Part shown: in pieces, positions 30,305 through 42,000 of the stretch | Layout: the number at the start of each line of letters is the position of its first letter | Position numbering within the stretch: position 1 is the stretch's first letter | Made by a program: the position numbers and the translations under genes | The notes under the pieces: generated by a model | The model's input: the letters and a program-made list of their open reading frames with translations, nothing else | Databases searched by the model: none | What the model was told of the DNA's origin: nothing | Assembly: GCA_036877525.1 (NCBI GenBank) | Contig: JAZGTH010000064.1 | Coordinates: 385,001 to 449,000 of the forward strand | Direction: 5' to 3' | DNA: 64,000 bases | Origin: Chromobotia macracanthus | Taxonomy: Eukaryota > Chordata > Actinopteri > Cypriniformes > Botiidae

Positions 30305-32113
30305 AGGCTAATTTTTGTCATCTGAAGAGTCTGTAAAATTTGTAATCTTATTTTATGTTGCTTTAACACATTCAGTCATGAATGACGAACAGGTGATTTA
30401 ATAGAAATTCAGTTTATTATTAACTTTGCATTCTGTGTACCCAACATAATGAATACAATATAGAAAAAGGAGATGGTATGTTTGAAAAAGAATCATAAAC
30501 TGAGTTTTCAAAGACTGTTAAACTACAGTTCATCTCATCCAATTACAAACAAAAAAAAACATATTTAAAGAAATTTCTTAAGAACCTCTCTTTCCAGCAA
30601 ATTATTTGAAACCATTAAAATGAAAATTTACACAAAAAAAATCCAACAATCTTTGTCATATTCCAGTTTCAAAATATGGACAGTGAAAGATAAAACATTA
30701 CATTTAAAATATACAAGAAAGTCATGCAAATGTCTTTAGATGCCAAGAGTTCAGTTGCCATGACAACCATCTATCTAGAACACTCAACAAAACGTCAATA
30801 GCAACAAAAAAAGCTGTTGACAAGGCCTCAAATATCAAATAAGTTAGTTAAACATACATATTGTATTTGTATGAATGACTGAATTAATGCAGTTGTGAGC
30901 ACAGAGTAAAGACAGATGCAGCTAAAACAGCACCCTTGTCAACTGACTTGCATGCTGCTTTTACAGGGTGACACGTACATAAATATCTACTGCCCTCAGT
31001 GTTCAGGAAGAGCTCCCCTACAAATCCATGCAGGCAAACCACTGAGAGCATTTTTTATTCAAATACACAAAACTAGTCCTTCATAAAGGCAGATTTTCTT
31101 TACACAGCATGACAATAATATTTCTAGAGTTTCTTTATCTAAGGTTAATGTTCTTCAGTGGCTTCAGTGATGTATATAAGTTGTTGGAGTGAAAGAACAA
31201 ATGGGTTTAAAGGGGTGAATTTCATGATACATGTCAAGAATATGGGCCGTATTTCAGGACAACATAAAAAAAACCCATTAATGTTTGCTTTTTTAAGACA
31301 ATGCAATTCTGTTTTTGGGATGAAATGTGACCAGGACAAGCCTTTGTGAGATTCACTCAACTAAAGTCTATAAATAAGAAATTGTGCACTTATTTGCATC
31401 TACGATATCTGTGTGTTAATCAGCAAGTGCAAACACTCTTAAAGGGCCATGGAGGGCGTGTTTTTGTGCAACTCAATCCCTGTGATATGTACTGAAGTGA
31501 CAGCCCCAGGATTTATTTCAACGGAAATTAAAAATTAACATTGTCTCAAGATGTCAGATCTTACTAGGGCACGAAAAACAAAATTTTAAAATGTTCATTT
31601 TAACAGACAAACGATATAATTAAATTCACATGTAAACTCATTAAAGCAGTTGTTAAAGCTGCAGTGTGAACTTTTTTGCCCAGCACTATTAAACAAAACT
31701 AATGATGATGAAATGATAAAAATAACGATAGTACAACAGAAGTAATTTTTGATTACTTTGTGTACAAACCTTTGAATATTTCAGACTTTTATGTCATTTC
31801 GAATTTGGATAGTAGTTAATTTAGTTCAAGTTCAATTTACTATAATACTACAAAGACGGTATATTATACGTGAATATAGAAGCGATTTTCTATTCAGTCT
31901 ACTATTTTATGTCAAAAACACTCCATTACAATATTTTTTTTTGCATTTTACAGTATTATTGCATTTTGTTTTTAATTTTTAAATAATTCCCTGTTAAGAC
32001 AAATACTAGGTTTATTTTGACCAGGTCTTTACTGTATCTTAAATGTAATGCTGCTAATACCTGCATGTGCATTGGCATAATGTGTTTAAAATTTATTTAG
32101 AGTGTGTGTGACT
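30305..32113. other. Convergent spacer, probably including the dolk 3' UTR
   Basis: About 1.8 kb of AT-rich DNA lie between phyhd1 and the dolk stop. No coding exon is supported. Minus-strand AATAAA signals (TTTATT on plus) occur at 32092-32097 and 32011-32016, among others, and could end the dolk transcript. Confidence 0.5.
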
Positions 32114-33688
32114 TCATAACAGCAGTAGGATGTAGAGGTACAGCGGAAGCAGGAGGTTGTCGATCTGTGATGTATATGCTTCCAGCATGGCAACCATAGT
32201 GATGCAACCCACGACCCATGAATAACTGGCATTCAGGTTTATGCTGCTGTCAGCGATGAGGAAAATCACCACAGCGATGATCTGTGCAAACACAGAGGTT
32301 GCCGTGCCCTCAAAGGTCTTCTTGGTGCCAGGCCAGCGGATTTCACCGACTGTGCTACCAAATACAGATGCAACTGTGTCCCCAACCCCCACGGCCAACA
32401 CCCCCGCATAGGGCACCAGACCCCCAGCACCCCCTAATCCTCCTTTGGGGGTGCACGGCCCAGGTGAGAGCCAGATGGGTAGGGCGACGCCCAACAGCAG
32501 GTAGATGTGGGTGAGAATGAGGGGTCCAGAGTCTCTCTCATCCAGGAATAAGGTGAGAAGGCGTCTTAGTGGAGGCCCAAGTGGTCGGATCCGGAAATAT
32601 CGAACAAACTCCAAGAACAGGAACAAGGCAAGGCATCCGACCGCAGCCAAATGAAGCAGGGGGCGGTCCAGTGCCAATCCAGGGGCAAAGGTCAACACGG
32701 TAAGGAAATGGAAATACTTTCTCACTGTGGTCGACGCCTGGTGTTTCTTACTACCGCCTGTGCGATGACTGTTTTGATGCATCACCACGGCAACAGCCAA
32801 AAGCACCAGGGCGGCCCAGAATCCAATAAGCCAGAGTCGGGTGTTGCTCTGGGTGATGAAATGTAGCAGCCAGGTGATTGGGTGATGCTGCGTAAGCAGG
32901 GAAAGCCAGGGCACCAACAATCCTAACCCTAAAACAGCCGTCATCATGTGAAAAAACAGAGAGGCTGCCCATGTTTCTGATTCCATGAAGATGAAAAGCA
33001 CAGCAAAGAAGATTCCCAGCAGCACGAAGCCCAACACAGCAACTGGAAGGAAAAACGGCAGTGGGTCTGTGCTCGCATTCCCACCCGAGACCAGTGAGCG
33101 CTTGATGAGCTGGTTAATAATGAAACTAATCCCACCTAGGATGAGAAGCGCCTCGCCAGGCGTGAAACAGCGAGGAAGCAGGTACAACAGGATTAAACTT
33201 AGATACACGAATATCAACAAGACCTCCAAGACCTCAATCACCTCAGAAACAGTCAGAGTTTGCTTCACTGTGTACAGAATTGCGCTGCCCGCAATGCCAG
33301 CTATGACGCAGGTGTTTGTGGGCACCGGGCGTGTGATGCCTAGTGCTATAAGTGACAGAAACAGTGCTAGCATCATACCTATGACTGTTATCACCATGGC
33401 AAAACGTTCAAAGTAGACGTTACCCACTGCAATGCAACGTCCCCTTAGAGCGAGACCCATGAGTGGCAGCACCATGCTGGCCGGTAAGACACCACTGTTG
33501 GCTGCAGGGCGGAAATGAAACACGGCGGCGCCGGTTCGAAGGAGGCGGTCCCATTTGTGCTGCACGTAGAAAGCCTGGACGGCCAGAGCAATGCAACACC
33601 ATGACAGCTGATTCCACACGGCCACATGAACAGAAATCACTATAGCGAACACCACAGCGGATTCAACCAACACAGGGTCTGTCTGCAT
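32114..33688 (-). CDS. dolk: Dolichol kinase
   Basis: DOLK is a multipass ER-membrane kinase that uses CTP to phosphorylate dolichol, giving the dolichyl phosphate carrier for N-glycosylation, GPI anchors and O-/C-mannosylation. One uninterrupted frame gives 524 aa (human 538), as expected for an intronless coding region. The open frame extends 41 codons further upstream, but without a family-like N-terminus. I chose ATG 33688 (MQTDPVLVESAVVFAIV), which matches where family similarity starts. The protein is almost entirely hydrophobic helices. The conserved C-terminal CTP-binding region is visible at about residues 436-462 (GDTVASVFGS, GEIRWPGTKKTFEG). Other family blocks are GITRPVPTNTCV, PRCFTPGEALL, RKYFHFL and LDERDSGPLILTHIY. 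A non-coding 5' exon is likely. Confidence 0.97.
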   Translation of the reverse strand: MQTDPVLVESAVVFAIVISVHVAVWNQLSWCCIALAVQAFYVQHKWDRLLRTGAAVFHFRPAANSGVLPASMVLPLMGLALRGRCIAVGNVYFERFAMVITVIGMMLALFLSLIALGITRPVPTNTCVIAGIAGSAILYTVKQTLTVSEVIEVLEVLLIFVYLSLILLYLLPRCFTPGEALLILGGISFIINQLIKRSLVSGGNASTDPLPFFLPVAVLGFVLLGIFFAVLFIFMESETWAASLFFHMMTAVLGLGLLVPWLSLLTQHHPITWLLHFITQSNTRLWLIGFWAALVLLAVAVVMHQNSHRTGGSKKHQASTTVRKYFHFLTVLTFAPGLALDRPLLHLAAVGCLALFLFLEFVRYFRIRPLGPPLRRLLTLFLDERDSGPLILTHIYLLLGVALPIWLSPGPCTPKGGLGGAGGLVPYAGVLAVGVGDTVASVFGSTVGEIRWPGTKKTFEGTATSVFAQIIAVVIFLIADSSINLNASYSWVVGCITMVAMLEAYTSQIDNLLLPLYLYILLLL

Positions 33689-34800
33689 GGCTGTGGACTG
33701 TGTGCACAGTAGATGTTTCCTAAAGATAGGGTCTTCGGAGATGGTAAGAGATCCGTCAGAATTTGCCTGGAACAAATACGAACATTGTCCACCTCTCGCC
33801 CGCCTGCACACTTCAGATTAGACCTATAATGGAGAAAACACATCATAACTTCATTCAGTTAGACATCAGTTTTATATATCACAGTACCCCTTATCTTTAT
33901 AATATGCATCTAATTGTTTTAGAATTGTATCCTACAAAGGAAAACACTTATCAATCCAAAAGTCTCTGTCTTAAAACCAAGTGAGCTGTCTACCTAAATA
34001 GCACTTTAGGCAACATTTTAGGCAAGTTTAAACACAATCCACAGCTCATATTTTAAACACTGCACTACTACACTACTACTCAATTTCTCAACTGCATGTG
34101 AACCCTATCTGCTGTGAACTTTAGCACCATTGCTCAACGTCCAACACCAGTGATTTCTAAACACTGTAAATTATAACAAGACAGTATCAGCAAAAGTAAA
34201 ACGATCTGCTTTTAATGGCTTGACGCTCTTGCGTTACAGTGCTTAATAATACATACTACTTGAATACTTGAACAGGCCATCACTGTACTGTAATTTACAA
34301 CATAAAATTATGAAATAATTTATAATGTTAAATTGCAATAGTACATATGTGAAATATAAATATGTTCGCAGAAATTATTGTTTTAGAAAAGACAGTCCCA
34401 TTGGCTGACAGCTCCTTCGTATTTCATACACTGGAATCATTAGCCTATTAATACATGGATATTATGCGATTCTCCATTTTATGCACATTTAAATGAGAAT
34501 CGTCAGTCTTAACACTAAATCTGAACAGGCAATCGTATATTACAGTGTTTTATAATGTTGATTACAGGTAGAGGATGACGGTCTCTTTATGCAGAATCCA
34601 TCCGAATGACAGCTGTTATACCAGCGGCTTATTAAACCCTTGTACAGTAAATAAACACAGAAACAACAAAGCACGATTCATCTTACCCATGTCACCGAGA
34701 TTTAAATACTGGTGCCAAGATTAAAGCTTTGTCTCCTTTACGTTTTGCTATTGCTCGTTTCTCTGCGATCAGCTTTTCATTGACTGATGGGTGGGGGCCG
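33689..34800 (-). other. dolk: dolk 5' UTR, leader intron and non-coding first exon
   Basis: Minus-strand signals suggest a leader exon ending at 34687 (CATGG|GTAAGA donor) and an acceptor CATTATAG just before position 33824, giving an intron of about 860 bp. The intervening DNA is AT-rich and has no coding exon. If transcription starts beyond 34804, an ATG there opens a 12-codon upstream ORF (counting its TGA) that closes in the leader. Confidence 0.5.
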
Positions 34801-35385
34801 CCATGTAAGATAACCGTGCAGGGTTGCCAGGTCTACGTGATATAAGGCACGCGATAAACCATAGCTAACCCACAACCAGCATAGTATCAAAACATTTTAG
34901 CTGTTTCCAAAGGAAACACACAGTTCAGAATAAGGTGAGTTTTAAAGTTTCCCTTAATTTATTGGGTCATTATGCAATTGCATAATGTAGTCAATTTATG
35001 TATGTGTGATCAATTCTGTTTAGATTAAGAAATAGTCGATCTGAGTGCACAAAACGTCCTAAAATACTTTTATAAATGCATTATGTTACATCTTGAGTCC
35101 GTAAATAAAAACTTCTGTAGTTTAATATAAAAACGGCGGTGAAAGACGAGAGTCATGGCAACCCTGCAAAAGATCAACCTAGGCGATCTTTTTACCAGCC
35201 TGACCAACGTCGAAACAAAAAGTCTTATTCTTTAAAGATTTTATCTGGATTACATTTTATATTGTTACTTTAAATGTACAATGTCGTCTTTCTTTGGAAA
35301 ATATATTTGATTGAAGAATTGTGATGTCACGTGATGTAGTCGCGCTAGAAGAAGGGTCACGTGATTTGGGTGAAGATGGCGGACT
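34797..35385. promoter_or_regulatory. Divergent dolk/nup188 promoter with YY1-like sites and paired E-boxes
   Basis: Facing genes are about 600 bp apart. On minus, ACATGGCGGCC (around 34797-34805) resembles a YY1 site at the dolk leader. On plus, GAAGATGGCGGAC (35373-35385) is a YY1-like site overlapping the nup188 start codon. Two identical palindromes TCACGTGA at 35327-35334 and 35357-35364, exactly 30 bp apart, are bHLH-Zip (USF/MITF/TFEB type) E-boxes upstream of nup188. The motifs are seen directly; factor use is inference. Confidence 0.55.
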
Positions 35386-36025
35386 CGGAGATGTGTGTCA
35401 GGTAAAATGGAAGAAAGAGAAACTTACCGGGGCTGATTTTAAAGAGCTCCGTGGATTTTTTTTGTTGAAAACAGCGACAATATTTTATACGTCGTATCTA
35501 GTTGTAAGGTTTTTGTAAGATATGCCCTCAAAATGATGTTTATTTGAAATTGAACGGCAACACGAGTCTGTCGCGTGCGCTGACAGGACCGCGCGACTGA
35601 AATTCAAATTTCAGATGTAATCTGACAGTTTCCAAAAGGTTTTTAATAGCTGTTAACTTTATAATTAAAACAGCCGTCAAGCTAAACGAATGTATTAATA
35701 TTGATGAAATCTGGAAACAGTCCACTTGTATTGATTGAGAAAGAATTGATAAAGTTATGAATGAGTTCATTGTGTGTACATGAGATCAACGTGTCTGAGT
35801 ATATACATTTGAGCGTGTTGATGTATGAACCGATGATGTGATGTGTATAATTATATAAGTTGATAGATATAGTGTTTATACGCAGTAATTACATAAGGTG
35901 AACATACATTTTCTGTTCAGCATGGTAATGTATGTAGCATATGTGGGTTGGGAGGAAGAGTGTGTACAGAGAAACAGTGTTTGGACCCATATATATATAC
36001 GCATATACATATATACATACACATG

Positions 36026-36077
<52 letters not shown>

Positions 36078-39000
36078 ATATACATACATACATATACACA
36101 CACATATGCTCACACATATACATACACATATGCACTATGTAAATAAAATATAAAGGCTAAGCCTAATTAAACTAGTTATGGCAACATTGCTGTCATGTTC
36201 ATAAGATAAAAACAAAGAAAAATTATCATTTACAACAATACATTCAAAAATACATTCAGTTCATTTACCATAAATGTGTGATGTAAAGTCCCTTTTGCTT
36301 TTTGATATGACTAATTTATGATTAAATAACCCTTTCTTCAGGAGTAGCAGAGAGCTATGGACCATCTTGCTTGGGAGATCTGCACTCCGAGAACCGGTTA
36401 GTTTAAACTCTTTACCTTTTAATCATTGATTTTATAATTTTCAACCACAATGATCTGTAACGTGTTCGCTGTTTTATACAACCCTGATAGGCCCAAATCG
36501 AAACAGAATTAGATCGGAACTGGGAGAGACTTCTGCAGGGTCTGTCATTCTACAAACCACCCAGGTAGCGTGTTCAATCTAGAAATTATTTCATCACAAA
36601 TGATGATTAAAACACACAGATAAGATGTCTGTTTAAGGCTGTCTTCTTACTATTGCTGATATTATGGTGAAATGATTGCCTGGTAAAAGATTCAATGTCA
36701 TGTGCAGCACATCGGCAGCAGACAAACTCAAAGCAGATAAAGACACAGCACAAGTTCTGAGAGACTTTGGACCTCGAATCAGCAAACTGCTGGTGAGTAA
36801 CAGAACACATTGACTTTTTCTCATGCCTGTGATGCCCAAATATTCTGTCTGGGTAGGCAGCACACTCGGTTTTGAAACACTCATTACATATGTATAGATT
36901 TTGCATACTGATATGTTGAGTATGAATGAACTTTTTATTTCAATGTTTGTGTTGTCAGGGATTGGATGAGCAACAGAGTGTTCGGATTCTTGAGTGCTAC
37001 CTCCAGGAAGACTACAGAGGGACTCAAAACAAACTCAAGGTGAGCTCCCTTCCTTTCTATGTGGGCCACTTGCTTGTGGACAGAATAAACTGCAAAGTGA
37101 ACTGGACTTTATGCTGGACTCTGACTGGAATCCCACTGTTGTGTTAAAGTTTTTTGTGTTTACTGATTTCTTCTCTTGTTTTTGTCAGGCTGTGCTACAG
37201 GATGAGAGACAGAGTCAAGCACTTTTGCTGAAGGTTAGACCATCAATTATGTCTCTGCTGTCTGTCCTCATAGCTTTCAGTTTGATTGTTTTCTGTTTTT
37301 ATCTTTGTTGCTGTCTGTCTTCCTCTCTTTTGTATTTGTCCTTTACTGTTGAGAAATTGTCCTTTAAATCATTTGCTTAAAAACACAGAAGTAGTGACAA
37401 TCCATTCTTGATTCAAAGGTGTAAATAACACTGTAAAATCCTTTGAGATCTGATGCACATGCTTGTTAGTCATCTATACACATGTATGAATGCTTAAATA
37501 CTGGCTAATTATGTTGTGCAGATAGCAGATTACTACTATGAAGAGCGACTGTGTGTGCTACGCTGTGTTTTACATCTCCTCACATACTTCCAGGATGAGA
37601 GACATCCATACAGGGTAAAATAATGACAGAGATAAACTGGTGATTGACAGTCAAGAACATTGACTTAATGTTGTACGTTCACTGTTTCTCCCTCACTCTC
37701 AGGCAGAGTATTCTAACTGTGTGAGTAAGCTGGAAAAAGACCTGGTGTCCAACTATAGGCAGCAGTTTGAGTCGCTGTCCAGATCAGAAGCACCAACATG
37801 GGAGACTCATGGAAATCTGATGGTGAGATGATCGAAGACAAGCAATAATCGGAATTACATTGAACTAATCTGAGATTTTGCCAGATGCTGAATTTTGTTG
37901 TGCTTTACTGAATAACCCCACCCAGTGAAAGGTCATTGGTCCAAAATCCTGAAACACAGCTGTATTTTAAACATCAAAAATGTTGTTTTTGGCTATTATT
38001 GTATAGCTTTTTAGTATGAAAAGATAAAACAGGACATGCTGTTGACTCAGGATTGAAGTTACACTTTGCATTCTTTGTTTAACTCTTTTTCTCTGTAGAC
38101 GGAGAGGCAGGTGTCACGCTGGTTTGTTCAGTGTCTGAAAGAACAGGCCCTGCTGCTGGAGATCTTGTTCCTGTATTATGCCTATTTCGAGATGCCGCCC
38201 AATGACCTTTTGACCTTCACACGGCTGTTTAAGGAACAGGGCTTTGGACAGCGGCAGACCAACCGTCACCTCGTGGACAAGAGCATGGATGTGCTGGTTG
38301 ATCGCATTGGGTTAGAACACACAGCTCTCTCTCTCACACACACACATTCACACACAAACAGTGTTTCATGATCATTTGAGACTGTATTGTCCTCTCATCA
38401 GATATTTCAGTTCTTTGATTCTCGTGGAGGGGATGGATATTGACTTCCTGCATAAATGTGCTTTGGAAGACCGAACCGAACAGCATCAGTTTTATGACCA
38501 ACAGAATGTTTGCAAGGTATCGCTGACTAATGACAAATCAGATATAGCTGAGAGTCATGACATCTAATCTATGGGATTTTAAAGGGTTTATATACTGTAC
38601 TTTCATAGTCTTCCATTGGTTCCTTGAATGCATGTGTGTACTAATGTAGGAGGTGGATCAGATGCTATTGACGTTTGGTGACATCTCTCATCACGGCCCA
38701 GTTCTGTTGGCCTGGGTTCTGCTGCGACACACACTCCGTCCAGATGAGGTGGGCTCAGTGGTCAGGCGTCTGGGACACACCACGCTGCAGCTTGGGGTCT
38801 TCCAGTACCTCACCAACATGCTGCAGGCACTGGGCAGCACGGGCAATAACGTAAGAACAAGGTTTGCTTAACATTTAATGAACTTTATGTCTTATGTCAA
38901 TGCAGATCAGAGATCATATGCTGCATGATTTATTTCCCCCTCTCTAGTGCACAGCCAGTACTGCACGTATGTGTATTTATGGCCTCCTGTCTTTTGTCAT

Positions 39001-42000
39001 CACCTCTTTTGAAGAAGACACACTCGGCAGCCAGCAGGTACAAATACACACAGACCTGTCAACTTCACAATGTACAGAACACATTTATACATGTGTCTAA
39101 TACCTTTATCATACATTGTAAGTTATACATTCATTATTGCTTATGGACCGATTGATTTGATTAACTGTATTAATTATTCTGTCTGTAGCACCTTATCAAT
39201 GCAGCATGTGAAGTACTTGCTGCTCCAAGTCTGGCCGAACACTTCTGGGAGTCGGTGAGTTACCACAAACAAGCAAAATTAAATTAGATGCAAGAGGTAC
39301 TGTACTGTGTCTGTTGTGAAATCTGTATATGATTTGACCTTTGACCTGTGGGTGTGTCCTGCAGAAGCCAAACATGGGTCTGGGTGTGATTCTGGACAGT
39401 GCTGTAGGTGTGTTTCCATATAAGACTGGACCTTTACTACAGCTGCTCACAGCACTGCTGTCTGATAAATCCACTGCTAAGAAGGTACAGACTATCTTTA
39501 AATAGTTTTTTTTTTTTTAACATTTTAATACAAACTTGTTGCCGACTAGGTCTTTAAAAATCAGTGCAACAATTAGATGACAAATGTATGCTTTTTTTTA
39601 ATAACCACAAATATTTTAACATTGTCCCTCAATTCAAATGAGGTTCATATGAGGTCACATAATTTCACATATAGTTTCTGTTTCTGTCTCTCAGGTGTAC
39701 ACATTCTTGGATAAGATGTCCTTTTACACCGAGGCCTATAAACACAAACCCAATGACGTGATCTCCAGAGAGGACGGGACTCTGTGGAGGAGACACACCC
39801 CCAAACTCCTCTATCCTCTGGGTTAGTGCTGAGAGCAGCGCCTGTAGTCTCTTTCTGTGCGTGTTGTTGTGAAGATGTGTGTTTGTAAGATGTGCTCCGG
39901 TGTGTTTAGGTGTGGGACAGACAAACCTGCGGATGCCTCAGGGCTGTTTCGGGCAGGTGTGTGAGGGGAAGCAGATGTCTGTGGGTGAACAGGGTTTCCT
40001 GGTGCGCTGGGAATATTCCTACAGTTCGTGGACTCTCTTCACCTGTGAGATTGAGATGCTGCTGCATGTCGTCTCTACTGCAGGTAATCATTTACAGTAA
40101 TTACATTAATAGGATGTTGAGTCACCATGTTTTTGGATATTTATGTAAGCAGTGTATTTAATAAGGAGTGTGTGTGTGTGATTAGATGTTCTGGTACACT
40201 GTGAGCGAGTGAAGCCCATTTTAGATCTGGTTCATAAGATCATCAGCACTGATTGGACGGTTTCTGACTGTCTGCTGCCCCTCACCTCGCGAATCTACAT
40301 GCTGCTGCAGAGGTGAGATGCTCACACACGCCCACAGATTTGTTTCAATATATTAATGAGGTCATTCCATAGACTTCCACTGATTCTATATCAAGCCAAT
40401 GATATTTTCCATCCCCTAAACCCAACCCTCAGTTTAATGTGTGGCATTAGATTTAAATATAACATGATTTGACTGTTATATAAGTCTCTATTTAGTGAGG
40501 GCCAGTGAAATGTTTTGACAAGTTGTTTGTCATGATACTTCACTATGTTAGTGAGGACATTTGGCCTTCACAAAAATAAACAAACCTGTATACAAACACA
40601 CATAGCTGCCCTGACTGTAAAAGCAAGTTTCAACACCAAAGGACCAAACAATAAGCAATACAATAACAATGAAAAGGGAATTTTCATTGTGCTTTTATTG
40701 GTGTCACTGTCAACTTTCTAAAAATTAATTCCTATAGATGATAAATGTCTGCACTTGCTGTTATTCTTGAAATAACAGTGTGTTTGGTTTGTTACAGGCT
40801 GACTTCTGTCATTAACCCCCCAGTAGACGTGATCACCTCCTGTGTCAACTGCCTGATCGCTCTGGCTGCTCGGCAGCCTGGAAAGGTAGATAGTCCCAGT
40901 TAAATGAAGGTCAGTGTTTCATGAGGAGATTAACTGAACTCTTCCTCTTCTTATGAAGGTCTGGTCCAGTCTACATCACACTGGGTTCCTCCCATTTGCC
41001 TCCACCCCTCTGACCAACATGGCACAGACCATTAGGTAACACACACACAGCCTAAGAACATTCATGTTAATATCTTACCATCATACAGAGACATGAAGGT
41101 AACATCTACGTTTCAGTGCTGAGGGTATGAAGGCTGGTAACTATGGCAACCTGCTGGTGTTGATAGAGCAACCCAGAGGAGAGTACAGTGTGACCATTGC
41201 CTTCTTAAGATTGGTCACCACACTCGTCAAGGTAACCCACACACAGAAGATTCTGAAACTCATTGGTCCTGCAGTCTGAAGGTCATCAGAAGACTCAGAG
41301 ACATTCTGACTGTATGTTTGCAGGGTCAGCTGGGCAGCACTCAGAGCAGAGGGCTCATCCCCTGTGTGCTGCTGGTTCTGAAGGAAATGCTGCCCACCTA
41401 CCATAAGTGGCGCTACAACACGTATGGTGTCCGAGAGAGGATCGGTAAGTACATTTGCACGCACAGTTATTAACAGCGCCATACTCATACGCGTGTATGA
41501 TCCAGAATGTGCAGTCTTCCTCATTCATTCTCTTCTCTTTCTCTCTCAGGGTGTCTGATTCTAGAGCTGGTTCATGCTATTCTCAACCTCAATCAGGAGG
41601 GGGAGTCAGAGGGCAGGTGAGAGGAGATCATTCTTCATCCTTCACTGTTCGTTATGGTAGAAATAAAATTCGACTTACTGTTTTATTTGACAGTGGGTAA
41701 ATGTTAGTCTTTGCATAATCTTTGACCCGTGTGTGATCCCTCTAGTGCCCCCAGTCTTCAGTCGCTGTGTATCTACAGTCTGGCCAACACAGAAGCAGGG
41801 CAGGCTGTGGTCAGCATCATGGGTGTGGGAGTAGACACCATCAACATGGTGCTAGCAGCACAACCCAGCAGGTACACACTGTGTGTGTTTGGACGTTTAA
41901 TGTTAACAATAAATGCTTTTAATGAGCCATGATTCAGTGGTTTTATTGTGTTGGTGTGCAGTGGGGGTTCTGAGGGACCCGGACAGGTTCTGATCCAGAC

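Noticed and set aside
32985..33416. A 143-codon plus-strand open frame
   Set aside because: It is antisense to the hydrophobic dolk coding region; long antisense frames are expected there. No start context or motif supports it.
33689..33811. Longer dolk N-terminus (41 extra codons, starting from a GTG)
   Set aside because: There is no ATG at the start of the extension, its composition (CRRARGGQC) is unlike DOLK, and family similarity begins at MQTDPVLVESAVVF.
35876..36146. Cluster of short open frames on both strands rich in Tyr/Ile/His/Thr or Cys/Val
   Set aside because: They are translations of the TG/TA microsatellite in nup188 intron 1.
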